DNA from: Porphyridium purpureum
Lineage: Eukaryota > Rhodophyta > Bangiophyceae > Porphyridiales > Porphyridiaceae
Direction: 5' to 3'
Assembly (NCBI GenBank): GCA_008690995.1
Contig: VRMN01000005.1
Span: 186,001-250,000 of the forward strand
Length of the DNA stretch: 64,000 bases
The notes below the pieces were generated by a model, which did not search any database, was not told the DNA's origin, and saw only the letters and a program-made list of their open reading frames with translations. A program made the translations under genes and the position numbers. Position 1 is the stretch's first letter. Every line of letters starts with the position of its first letter. Shown here in pieces: positions 1 to 11,200 of this stretch.

Positions 1-2086
1 GCTCAATGACGGTCTCGATCCTTCTAAAGCCCAGCGAAGCACCATCCTGCGGTATTCTTGTCGCATCATAATCAAACTTACCGCCACGTGCGCGCATACG
101 CATCTCACGCTCGAGCTCGAAGCGTTCTGCAGCCTGCTGCAGAATACGCTGCCATTCCTCTCGCTCACGTTGACGTGTTGCTGCTTTGCCAGAACGTCTG
201 CTCTCTTTGAGCTCCTGATCCTCCTTTTCGTAACGATCGCGGAAGGATTTGATATTCTTCTTCATCTCATTTAGCTGGGACTTGACCAGCACTGAAGGTG
301 GAGTAGGGCGCCAAAGAAACTCATAGAAAACGTCATGGCCGGCTGAGTGCAGTTCGCGACCCACACAATTCCAAATCATGTAACCACTTTCGAGCGAGCT
401 GCGCTGAAAAGGAACGCTCGACGCAACAAAGCGACCCGATGGATCCCATTTGACATCCGTAGCCTGGAAGTGCTCTCCTGAACTGATTATTTCCTTGTCA
501 GACACGTGCACCCACTCAAGTGAGCCGTTCTGTGTGGAAGTTAGCCCGGCCAGGAGAAGAATGCTGCCTTGCGGCGACCAAAACAAGTGCGAGATTGTCT
601 TTTGTTCCAGCGTCCAAACAGGCTTAATCATATCCACAGATGCTGCCGCGCCGGGTGCGGGATTGCCCTGCATCGTGTGGATTTGGACATCCCACCGTCC
701 ACCAGGCGAGCCATCGGAGAGCATAAAAGCAAAGCGATGTCCCCTCGGTTCCCAGCCAAAATTTGTGATCGATTCTCCCTCTTTAAATTCCATCGTCTCA
801 ATCGGAATTCCCTTCGGCCGCATGCGAAACAACTCCAGGGTCGGGAAGCGGCCCTTCTTGCTCTTTGTCATGCGATTCACGAGGCAGCACAAATAGTCGC
901 CCTGAGGGTGCCAGTTCATGACAATGCCGTCCACTGAGAAAAGTGCGTTATTGCGCAGCTCGCGCTTGGAAGGCAGCTCCAGTAGCGTGACACGCGCAGG
1001 CGCGTCGCTGTTCTCTGGTGTCCAGTACGCCATCACGTTATCCGTCGGCGACCACGTAAAGCGCTGCACATCGGGTATCTTGATGCTTTTCTTGTCGAGC
1101 AAGCTCATTGTCTCCACGCCGTACACTGAGATGACACCGGGGCCCATGCGAGCAAACATCGAGTCCTCGTGATTCCATGTAAAGACAGGCCACTCCATTT
1201 TCTTGCCCGCAGGCTCGCCGAGAAACCCACGCAAGCAGCGCCCTGTTGCAACCTCCCACACCTTGATGCTTTGCGGGTCCTTGGGATTGTCGCGCTCCAC
1301 CTCTAACGCATTCGATGTGATGACGTATTTTTCGTTTGGTGAGAAAAGTGCAAACTTGACGTTCTTGTGCGGGAATCGCACCACCTTTTCCCACGCACTA
1401 CCACCCCACAGCGCGATACCTTGTGCGTGGAAGGTTGTTAGGTACGAGCCACGCGGTGACCACAGCACCTTGCTGTCCGTCCAATGCGTGCGCGCATAGT
1501 CGCGCTCCGCGCGCAGCACTGAATCCTGCCAGTAGATTTCCGTCTCATCTCCGTGGCGTATGCAGAACTGCTCGCGCCCGCGCACATCCATCAGCCACGC
1601 ACTGGTATCCACCACCGTGGCGGGTGCCTGCTTGAGCCGCGCCACCTCGTCCGGCTCACGAAAGTCGTCCGTCACTGCTTGCACGCGACGCACGTCTGCG
1701 AGCGAGCACGTCACCAGCTGGTGGTTCTTGTCCAGCTGGTAGCCGTTTGTTGCCTTGAGCGCCATTTCCGCATGCGACGGTTTCTTGTAGCGCACGATCG
1801 CAAACCCTTTACTCTGCTGCGTCGCGGCGTCCACGGGCAGAAAGACCCCTCCGTCGCTGGCACCGGGCGTCTGTGCTTGGCCATCGGCCGACGTACTTGT
1901 GACCACTGGCGCCAGCTGCCCGATCTCCTTGAAGATCTTGAGCAGCACGCCGCGCAGCTTGTCGACCTTGTCCAGCCCGACGCGCGGCAAGTTATCCACG
2001 ACCAGCAGACTGCTTTCGGCGTCGCGCAAGAACGCCTCGCGCTGCGACTCCCGCTCCTCCTCCCCGACGCGCCCGTCTTCCTCCAT
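1..2086 (-). CDS. eIF3b: Eukaryotic translation initiation factor 3 subunit B (partial, C-terminus beyond left edge)
   Basis: Scaffold subunit of the eIF3 complex, which binds the 40S ribosome and organises the pre-initiation complex in the cytosol. Reading the minus strand from the ATG at 2086 gives about 695 codons without a stop to the window edge. An acidic N-terminus is followed by an RRM-like domain (about residues 28-115, with VVDNLPRVG and GFAIVRYKKP), then the family hallmark block containing WLMDVRGREQFCIRHGDETE and VLWSPRGSYL, which opens the beta-propeller. The visible C-terminal part is charged and helical (REREEWQRILQQAAERFELE), as in eIF3b. The family is usually about 700-800 residues, so only a short tail is missing. 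No intron is needed. Two TGTAC motifs lie about 230-265 bp upstream of the start. Confidence 0.93.
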   Translation of the reverse strand, partial: MEEDGRVGEEERESQREAFLRDAESSLLVVDNLPRVGLDKVDKLRGVLLKIFKEIGQLAPVVTSTSADGQAQTPGASDGGVFLPVDAATQQSKGFAIVRYKKPSHAEMALKATNGYQLDKNHQLVTCSLADVRRVQAVTDDFREPDEVARLKQAPATVVDTSAWLMDVRGREQFCIRHGDETEIYWQDSVLRAERDYARTHWTDSKVLWSPRGSYLTTFHAQGIALWGGSAWEKVVRFPHKNVKFALFSPNEKYVITSNALEVERDNPKDPQSIKVWEVATGRCLRGFLGEPAGKKMEWPVFTWNHEDSMFARMGPGVISVYGVETMSLLDKKSIKIPDVQRFTWSPTDNVMAYWTPENSDAPARVTLLELPSKRELRNNALFSVDGIVMNWHPQGDYLCCLVNRMTKSKKGRFPTLELFRMRPKGIPIETMEFKEGESITNFGWEPRGHRFAFMLSDGSPGGRWDVQIHTMQGNPAPGAAASVDMIKPVWTLEQKTISHLFWSPQGSILLLAGLTSTQNGSLEWVHVSDKEIISSGEHFQATDVKWDPSGRFVASSVPFQRSSLESGYMIWNCVGRELHSAGHDVFYEFLWRPTPPSVLVKSQLNEMKKNIKSFRDRYEKEDQELKESRRSGKAATRQREREEWQRILQQAAERFELEREMRMRARGGKFDYDATRIPQDGASLGFRRIETVIE

Positions 2087-2433
2087 GACGCCCTTTCCTC
2101 CCCCGCTACGCACACAGACGCCGCCCCTCACACGTGCCGTCCGCTCTCGACCCACCCACAGCGCGCACACGATCGCTCCACGTCGCTCATGCCTCGACGC
2201 AAGTGCTATCAAAACAGCACGCGGCTGCTATGAAAACGCGCTAGGCGCCCTTTTTTCCCCTCTGCAGCGCGCCGCACGCCGCGAGCAAAAGCACTCCACA
2301 ACTGAACACTCGCTGTACATCAAGTTCAGTGCAGCTGCGAGTTGAGTACAGTGAAGAAGTGTGCATACATAAAAAATTGCGGTTTAGTCAGTGGGTGGTG
2401 TGCCCCGCGCGCGCGGAAACAGGTGCAGCAGGG
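2087..2433. other. Intergenic spacer between kinase 3' end and eIF3b start
   Basis: No gene is seen. On the minus strand this would be the eIF3b promoter and leader. It holds two TGTAC-containing sites, at 2315-2318 and 2346-2349 (the second is the full GTACAGT form), of the type that recurs upstream of other genes in the window. Confidence 0.5.
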
Positions 2434-3618
2434 TTAGAAGCGCGCGATGTATTTACAGGTGACATCCCACGCCTTGCGCGAGATGTGCTTGACCCGGCCG
2501 ACGGGTCGCGGCGAGCTCGCATCGGTTGCCGACACCAGGCGGTCGAACTTTCCAGCCGCGCCGCCGCGCCCGGCGCCCGGGCTTGACGTGGGTGAGCCAT
2601 GAGTGCTGGATTGACTGCTGATGCTTGACCCCACCAGCGACGGTCTTTGCTTTTGCGGGCGCACCTCCTGCGGGGCAATCCCGCGCGCCTTCAAAATCTG
2701 CTGGATGCTGTCTGCCAGCTCCAGTGCGGTGGGTCGCGCGTCCACGTCCTGGCTCAGGAGGCACGCAATGATCGCCTTGGCGGCACGCGTCACCTTGTGC
2801 CAGATGGACTGCGTGAACAGCTTGTCGCCACATTCTCTTTGCCTGCGCTGAACGCCTCGGGCACTCGTTCCGTAGAACGGATACTCCCCGCAGCACGCAA
2901 TGTACATGCACACTCCCAGCGCGTACATATCGTTCGCAAACAAGTCGCGCCGCGGCTCGCAGCTCAAACACTCTGGCGCCTGATACAGCGCGGTGCCTGG
3001 TTGTGCGAACGGCGCTAATTCCAAGTCAGCACCGTCGTGCGCCGGGGCATGGGCGAGTCCAAAATCGATCAGCTTTGCACGCAGGCCGGTCTGCAATCCC
3101 GTTGCCTCGTATTCTGACTCTTCCACCATGATGTTCTCCAGCTTGACGTCTCGGTGTGCGATGCCCTTGGCGTGTATGGCCGCCAGCGCCTCGGCCACCT
3201 GCTTGACCACGACTAGGATCTCGTTCTCAGTCATGCTCTTCACAGCAAGCCGCTCAAAAAGATCGCCACCGGGCTTCGGGATGTACTCTGTGATGATGTA
3301 GTAGGCGTCGCTGTCTTCCACGTGGTCGAGCAGACGCAGAACCGACCTATGTCTGACAGCACTCAGCGCGAAAATTTCATCCTGCACCTGCACGCGCTGC
3401 CGAGGGCACGGCACATTGGGGTTGTCCTCTCGAAAAACCTTGTAAATGGCCTTGACGGCAATTTCCTGCCCGAGCACATTGGTCGCTACGTAGACTTTGG
3501 CCTGACCTCCGGCCCCCAACACGCCTTTCAAAAAGATGCCGCGGTACACAAGCTCGCGCGGCTGTAGCAAGAGCGCCGAGTCCGAGTTGCATTTGCGCGG
3601 CGTGCCCGAGCCTTCCAT
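2434..3618 (-). CDS. Serine/threonine protein kinase, CAMK/SNF1-like fold
   Basis: A 394-residue protein that is mostly a single kinase domain. The glycine loop is GAGGQAKV (35-42), the ATP-binding lysine is in AVKA (Lys56), the catalytic loop is HRDVKLEN (155-162), the metal-binding DFG is at 185-187, and the APE motif appears as APE in YQAPECLS. All catalytic residues are present, so it should be active. The tail after about residue 320 is Ser/Pro/Gly-rich and probably disordered. The ATG at 3618 was chosen because the frame further upstream has only non-ATG starts. HRDVKLEN and the overall spacing fit the CAMK/SNF1/CIPK group better than a MAP kinase or tyrosine kinase-like protein, but the subfamily is not certain and no regulatory domain is recognisable. 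Confidence 0.88.
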   Translation of the reverse strand: MEGSGTPRKCNSDSALLLQPRELVYRGIFLKGVLGAGGQAKVYVATNVLGQEIAVKAIYKVFREDNPNVPCPRQRVQVQDEIFALSAVRHRSVLRLLDHVEDSDAYYIITEYIPKPGGDLFERLAVKSMTENEILVVVKQVAEALAAIHAKGIAHRDVKLENIMVEESEYEATGLQTGLRAKLIDFGLAHAPAHDGADLELAPFAQPGTALYQAPECLSCEPRRDLFANDMYALGVCMYIACCGEYPFYGTSARGVQRRQRECGDKLFTQSIWHKVTRAAKAIIACLLSQDVDARPTALELADSIQQILKARGIAPQEVRPQKQRPSLVGSSISSQSSTHGSPTSSPGAGRGGAAGKFDRLVSATDASSPRPVGRVKHISRKAWDVTCKYIARF

Positions 3619-5211
3619 GATGCGTTTGCCGCTAGGCGACAAGGCGGTTCTCGAGAAGCGAATGGCACCACGGCTGCAAGGACGAAAGCCAAACTATGTT
3701 GCTTGTGCAGAGCAAGGTTTGTGATGCCCAACGATGCACCTTCTTACCGCTGTGTCTGCATGAAGTGACTACCATACGGCCAAAGCAAGTGGTTGTGCAA
3801 GCAGATTAAATACCCCAGGCGCATCACCCCTCGGACGCCGAGTCCTGTCGGTGGAGTTTCTGTCACTGAAACCGGAATCGAGGCGAGAAACCCGGTCGAG
3901 CGCAAGCGGTGAGGTGGGTGCAGCTCGGGCACGGCCGGCAGCTGCCAACAGTGCGAATGAGGCGAGGTCCTTTCGGACGCCGTGCTGCTCGCCCCGCTGG
4001 TTGGCGGATGCAGGCGCGCCCGTGTGTGAGTATGCCCAACATTCACACCGCCAAATGCTAAGAACTCTCATCTTCCGATTTTTGACCCAAAAAAACCCCT
4101 TCCGAATCATGGCATTAAAATAACAAAAAAAGAAAGAAACCCAAAAAACCCCCCGTTTTCAAGGAAAACCGGGTGAGACCAACACGCAACTGGTCGTGTT
4201 GTTTATTTTAGTAGTAGTAACCATGAACGAAACGTTATGTGAGCGATAGTCTGATTGATGAGTACGGTTCTCGTACGATTCAAGAGACGATGGTAGAAAC
4301 ACAAAAACAAGAGGAGCTAGGAAATGACCGGGAGCGCATGCCGTCCAGTCAGCATCCGGGGCCTCAATGCGAAAGGGGCACGACGTTGGCGGGCCGGCCG
4401 GTCTGCGTTACGTCGTGTGCGGGGAGCGCACAGTCAGCACAACCAGACGTATGGAACTCACGCCTCGCTCGCGTTGTTTTCGCGCGGGGGGGAGCGCCGC
4501 AGCAGCTGCTGCTATGCAGTGACCACTGGTTTCGCGGGGCTGGGTCGATGAACAGGTAGCTCCGTTCGACAGGCGTTTGTGTGCTGAGTGGGATGTCCAA
4601 CGCAGGACATTTGGCGAGCGTGTGCGCACCGCGATTCAACATACGGGTGTTGCGCCTGTTCATCGGCAATATACCCGGACGACGGCTCTTCATGCGACTC
4701 TGCGCAAGCGCCAGGTTGTGTGTAGATTCGCTGGCTGCGTGCGTTCGTGGTTCGGACGCGACACATGCATCCGGAGGCGCGGAGCCAGCGCGCCCGCCCA
4801 GGCCCAGAAACCATGGTGCTGCTGGGCTGCCTAGGTGTCAAGCACATTCTCGACAAAGCTGGCAGCGGCGGCGTTGATCGAAGAATGCGCTGTACCTGTG
4901 CAGTGTACATCTGACGATTTAGTGTACCGCGAGGTACACCTGTCGAGAACGGAAAATGACATGAAGGGCATTGGCTTCATAGAGCGCGCGACATGTGCCA
5001 AATCAGGCGATATGGCTCATTTTTCTAGTCGCTGAGCGCGGGACTTGAGTGCGGCAAAACGTTTGGGAACAAGGCGTGTGTGTCGGCTCTCGCGCGTTCG
5101 TGCCTGCGCCTTGTTCAGCAAAAAGGCGGGGGCAGAAAGGCGCGGATGCGCTGTGCGGCGTCCCTGCGCGTGCGTACACGCGACGCGGATGGGGCCTGAA
5201 CATGACCGACC
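3619..5211. other. Divergent intergenic region between kinase and lipid-transfer gene
   Basis: About 1.6 kb between two divergent genes with no convincing coding sequence. At 4150-4205 there are two adjacent imperfect hairpins, a GTTTTC/GAAAAC stem and an AACACG/CGTGTT stem, of unknown role. At 4889-4939 there is a cluster of TGTAC motifs (separate entry). Confidence 0.5.
4889..4939. promoter_or_regulatory. Cluster of TGTAC motifs upstream of the lipid-transfer gene
   Basis: The stretch holds several GTAC cores in about 50 bp and ends in a perfect inverted repeat, GTGTACCGCGAGGTACAC (4922-4939; 7-bp arms, 4-bp spacer). It lies about 270-320 bp upstream of the ATG at 5212. Similar clusters occur before other genes here, so a promoter or transcription-factor site is inferred. 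No factor is known to me. Confidence 0.4.
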
Positions 5212-8200
5212 ATGGCAACGAGCATCGTGCTGTACGTGCTCTCCGTGCTGGGGCTCGTGCTCTGGTTCGCCGTGCTTCCGTTGTTGCTGCCGCGACTGAC
5301 GGGCTTGTTCGTCACCCGCGCGCTGAATCAAAGTCTCAACCATGCGGTCACAGACCCGCGTCATAGGTGTTGGGTGCGCGTGCGCCACGTGAGTATTTTG
5401 ATCCTGTCCGGCCGCATCAAGTGCAGGGACGTAAGTTACGCAGACGGCCGCGTCACCATGCATGTGGATGTGCTCACACTCTGCCTCGCCTGGTGGATGC
5501 CGCTGTATGATAGTCCACCGAAACCCCGGGCGCCTGGCGGCGGAACAGGTACGCGCTTTGACCCCAACCAGGCGGCTGACCGGATATCTTTTGATGCAGA
5601 CGTTCCCGGCTCTGCTTCGGAGGAGGCGGAGGATAGTGCCGCCTCCGCTCACTGCGAAGCCCTGCTCAAGTCATTTCTTGAGAAGACGACTGTCTCTGCT
5701 TCGCGGCCCGTGCGTCGCTCGAGCTTTCAAACCACTGATAGGCAGCGCCCAGTAGCGCTGCGACTTTCAGGACTCAATATTCGGGTATACGATCGCGACC
5801 TTCTTTTCGGTGGTGGCGCTCCCACTGCTCGTGCGTCGTCGAGCGCGAATGCCAAGTCTACGGTGGAGTCCGGTGCTCCGTCTTTGTCTTCGTCAACAGA
5901 GAGCAAGTCAGCGGCGCCTTCGCCACCGTTACCCCAAAGTGAGCACGGGGTGTGCTCGAACCGGGATCACGCTAAAAGCGTGGGTCAAAGTGGTCCATCG
6001 GGCTCGAAGCAGAGACAAGATGAGTACGAATCCCCGTTGTTAAATGACGGGAATGCCGCTCCTGAACTGCCCAAACGTCACATCGGATTTGAGCCTTTCT
6101 GGTCGAGAATGATGTGCAAGGTGCGCGTGGAAATCCATGTGCTTTGCGTATGCGTGCATGACTTGAAAGCGGCACCGACGCTATGGGTCACGGCGGCGTG
6201 CGGGCGTGTCCTCTACGAATCGGCTTCCTCCAAGAGTCCCCTGGACGCATTTCGTATGGTTCCAAGAGTAAGATTGAAACGGATGGCTGCGTATGTTGCA
6301 GAGCAGGACGAGCTTGCGAAAAACCCGAAGCCTGCGAGAGATCGTGGTCTTTCGGCGAAACTCAACCCTGTAAAGGAAACACAGACCGACTATTCAGGTA
6401 ATAGACAGCGCGCAAGCGCTTCGCACCCATGGGAGTCGCAAGGGGATGGTCGTTCGGGGTCAGAGCAGGCCATTCATACTTTTGATGACTTTGACACAGG
6501 CAGCGACGCGGGTGCTAGCCATTTTCGGCTTTTTAAAGCACAGAATGTGCTGCTGAGCGGCGTGGTCGATCAAATGGAGAGCACACTGCTTCTCTCTGAT
6601 TTGGAAAAAGTGGCAGCCAGCCGTGGTACACCACCACAGCTGTCGGTCGATTGCGTATTGGAGGGATTCCTCAGTATTTTGAGTATGGATCGGCTACGCT
6701 TACTGCAGACGCTTTGGTCGCACTACAGCCCGCCATCGTACGCCGATGTTATTGCTGTACCGTACGGCCAGCGACAGCCATTGGCGCTAGAAGTTTCGTT
6801 GAATGTATGTGCGGTGCGCAATTCGCCTTTGCTAATTATTCCTTATTCACCCAGCGCGGCGAGTTGGGAAGGTCATCCGTTTTTCTCGAAACCCTCTGGA
6901 TCTGCTGGCGAATCTGAGCCACGGGCGAATGGTGGACTCGACGTGAGTCATCATCATGAACGTGGAAGCCGGCTCAATTGGCTTGGAATTCCATTTCGAT
7001 CTCGTACTCAGCCCGAAACGGTTTCGAGCGGTCAAGCAAAATCAAGTTTCGCCACCATTCTAAAGCAGGCTGCCGAAATGACAGTGGCTAAGCGACCATT
7101 ACGAGTGAAGCAGAACAACTGCGAGTTGCACGTAATGCAGAGCGGAGTGCCCTGGTCCGCACTGATGCGGATCCCCTTCTATGGCCCGACCGCCGAATCC
7201 AACGATGTGAATCAGTCAAGCGCGCCGAGCGCGCCAGTGTACCATACCGAAATAGGCCTTGTTGCCCACAGTCCGACTCGTATGGTGTCACGAGGTATCG
7301 TGAATGCAACGGTGTGCGAGATTGCGCGAATGGACATTTGCGTGGTTCTCGAGAATTCTTGTGCGTGGGGAGCGCATGCGCGCACCTTTGTGTCTGCACA
7401 GGTGAGCAACGGCGCGGTTCTGCTCACCAGAGACACAGTCCGTGTATTGGACGATTGCTGGAATCATGTGGTGCGTCCAGCCCCTCTGCAAACAGTGGAA
7501 GCGCAACGAAACAGCAGGGAAAGTAGTTGCGCAGTGGCGTTCTGTGACAGCGCCTTGTATGACCAGCTAAGCGTGTTTGTCCCGAACACCACTGACATAA
7601 AATTGCGAGCATCTGAAGTCAAATTTGTGCTCGGTGCAAACGACCACAATATCTGGGATTGTGTCGATGTGCTAGTGCGACCTCGAGGCGATCCGAAAAT
7701 CTGCCACGATCATCTGGTAAACTTGCACCTGGTGGGGCCAGGTGCAAAAGGCCACATAATGGAGAAGAGCGCGCTGGTTTTTCGGCAGGCGCGAGCGAAT
7801 GTGGTCGGTGAATTGCAAACGGGTCGCATAGATCAAAGCCTTGAGACGCCGTGGACCAGCATCTCATCTGAACTTGGGACTGTGCGCATGGTCACAATTC
7901 CTCAGGGCGCGAATATGACCGTACAGTATGTCACGGAACTTTCTCAGTGTGTGCGTATACCTGACTCGCTGGGCCACGCCAGGGTGACTGCATCTGCGCA
8001 CGTCGCGCACATGGATGGTGTGATCAACTCGAGGCAGGTGCGCTATCTGCTTAATGTACTGCAGAACTATACAGGTGCCGATACGTTTTCGTCGCAACGT
8101 GAGCAAAGGGACCGTAGACATGGAGACCGCGCAAGCAGCATGCAGTCAAGCGTCCCATCACGTCTGCGAGAGGACGGCATGGCGGTGCACAGAGTTGAAG

Positions 8201-11200
8201 CGAGAGCGCCAGTCTCGGCAAGAATTCCCGGCGTGAAGACCGTGAGTGTGCCAAAGCCTTATGCCTTTTACGTTTTCCTTGAGGTGAAGATGGAAAATGT
8301 CAAGTTTGACATTTGGCCAGCCCCAGATGCGGCGTGGCCCAAGCCGGACGCATGGTTCTCAGCAACCCCTGTCATTCCCCTTCGCATGCGCCTATCCGGA
8401 TTAGTTGGGGTGGCAAAGTTGAGCCCAGGCCACCAAGTGACCACGATTCAGATGGACCCGCGACTCCCTCTTGAATTGTTCTACAGCTCATGCAGTCGAT
8501 TTAATCATCATCGCTGTGGAACATCTGAGGACAACCTGACCTGCGCGGCGACGAAAAAGGAAGATTATGTCGTACAACTTTGCACCTTCTCCTTCGTGCG
8601 TGAAAGTTTTTTCAGCAGAGCACACGGCGGTGCAGTTCCCGGGCTGGCTTGTGCCCCATACTACACGAAGTGGTCCATTGATGTGGGAGATGTGAGAGGT
8701 TGCGTCTGTGTCGGCCAGCTTGATACAGCTCTTGCGATTTTCGCATTGGTGGACCCAGTGAACGAACATTATAACGCAACAGAGGACCTGACTCAGAAGA
8801 TGACCGGCTTGAGCGTGAGCCGAGTGACATTTGGCACCATGGAAGTTTTTGTCGACCTGCTGGATGGGCAAAGCCTCGATGGTGACTCAAATTTCGACAG
8901 CGAAGAGTCGCGGTGCCGTGCCTTTGCATTAGTATCCGCCGGTAAGCGTGCGATCGAGTGGCGCGGATCGAATCTTGCTTCTGCAAGCGCGTGCACTTGG
9001 AGTGAGCTTAACGTGAGCGCGTTGGCCATGCATGTTTTTGTGGATAGCTGGCCGCGGGACTCTGGTCAGAGCACGGAGAGTTCTAAGGGAGGATCGATCC
9101 CATCGCAACTTGATCGGGACTCGCGGAAAGGGGACGCAAATACTTTTCAGCGATTCAAATCGGCGGTCCGAAGTTCCACATCTGGTACCGGTTTGGATGC
9201 CAGGGCGCGGTGGAAGGTGGCGTTTGACTCCAACGTCGAGTTTGCATACGTGAGCGAGTCGTCACTTCCTGAATGGGCACTAGTGGACGCACGGTGGCAG
9301 CGCGAAGTCATTCGCCAGAGTATAGAAACAGAAAAAATGCGAATGGCGAAGAGTGGCGGTGAGGCTCCGTTTGAGCTTAGGAGACTGGTGATCATTACGA
9401 ATAGCCTGTTATCTGTGGGGTCATCGATGTCGTCGCCGGTTCTCCAGCCTCCTAGTTTGAAAGGGAGAAAATTCCATTGCGAAGAAGATTGGGCGTTGAC
9501 TATCTTGTCGGAACGCGATGCGGTGTACAGGAAGGACTTGAATTTGAGCGTCGCCAAGCATGAAGAGCATCCGGCGGCTTCGCGCACTCACGCGCGCACT
9601 TTGCCGTACATGGATGGGGAAGGATTCAGTGAGCGCGCCGAACTCTCGCCCAGTTCCTTCATGAAGACCGACGATGGCAGTCCGCACTCTGAACTTGGGC
9701 CCGCACTTGTGCAGCTCAAGAGCTCTCTAGTGCTTCCGAAGCCATTGCGAATGGTGCTCTGTCCCGAAGTGCTCGAAATCCTGCACGCACTGCAAGCGCG
9801 CCGACTTGCTGCACTCGTTGCTCAACCGCAAAACCAGACTTTGGCTGCGGGCTTGCTCGCGCTGTGGAGTGCGGCCGCCAAGATATGGATCGCACAGGAT
9901 CGCGAAGAGTCTGAACTGCCGCACGTATTTGCCTTTCACCTTTGTGGTATTGAAATCCGACTGATTGACGTTTTCCCGCCCAAAGCGAAGGGGCTTGAAG
10001 GTGATTTTGATCACAGCCATAGTGTCCTTGCCGACACAAGCGCACCCAGGAAATTAAGCCCGGAGGGAGAGGCTGCTACAATTCTTCGCTGCGGGCGTAT
10101 CCAGGGTTTCCGCAAGACAACCATGACCGCAGACACGCTACGAAGTGTAGTGGATTGCGTCATGGACACATGTGCAGTCTTGGTTGAGGACAAGGCCGGG
10201 GCTAGCACGCCGCTAATTCAAGTGACAGCGTGTGAGGCGACTTTTCAGCGGCGCGTTGCGTTTCTTCATGATGGAATCAAGGACACTTCAGGCGCGTCTT
10301 CACCGCATATTCCTCGCGAGAGAGACCCGGGGCGCGGTCGAGTTGGTATAAGACGTGTCGAGCTACTTCCCATGCGCCCCGAAGCGATGCGACAGATGAT
10401 TACGCACTGGGTGTTATGGCTGGACTGTGTTCGCGAGCTTCGTCTCGTCTACACTGTCATGGAGCGCGTGTTATGGAGCATGGAGAAGAAGCTCGTGGAC
10501 CTCCTTGTTAGCATTTGGGACGTCCAGAACACAGCGGGCATACATGCAACTACTGGCAATGGGAACAGGCAGCGAATGCTGTTGGATACCTCTCCTCTTG
10601 CACTCTTTCACGCGGCTGGTTCGCAAGCAGAAATTGCACAGCCGGAAAGCACGAGCAGTCCGCTCAGCAATCCGTTGCGCGTGGACCCAACAAACTTGCT
10701 CGAACTGCCGGACGTGCACGTGACAAAGCTGGTGGGCTTGCTTTGCAAACACCGCACGAGCAGCGTGCTCGAGGACTCGTCAGCGGCGCCCGCCTTTCGT
10801 AGAAGCACGCTAGACTTGCAGCTGCGCTCCATAGTGATGTACGTCGGTTTGCGCAAAGCCCTTCACGTTCGACAGGTGCGCTGCACGCTGAATGATGGCT
10901 GCAAGCAGAAAGGACAAAGTGACCTCGCAGAGGTTGACATGTTCGAGTGCCGTCGCATCACGGGCATTCTTGACTTTGATGATGTACAAAGTGTTCTGAT
11001 CGCTTGCGAACCTGTGGCGAGCCGCCTTTCACGTCGGAGCCGCGCCAGGTACGAACACCTGGTCTTTCGACCATCGACTCTTGCATTCTTTTGGCGCGTC
11101 CTTGAAGGCAAAATTGAGTATCGCCCCGCTTCTAGTAGTGCCATTGAGATTGGCGCGGACGCCGCAAGTGGCTTAAGGCTCGGCACCAGTGTGGCCCCTA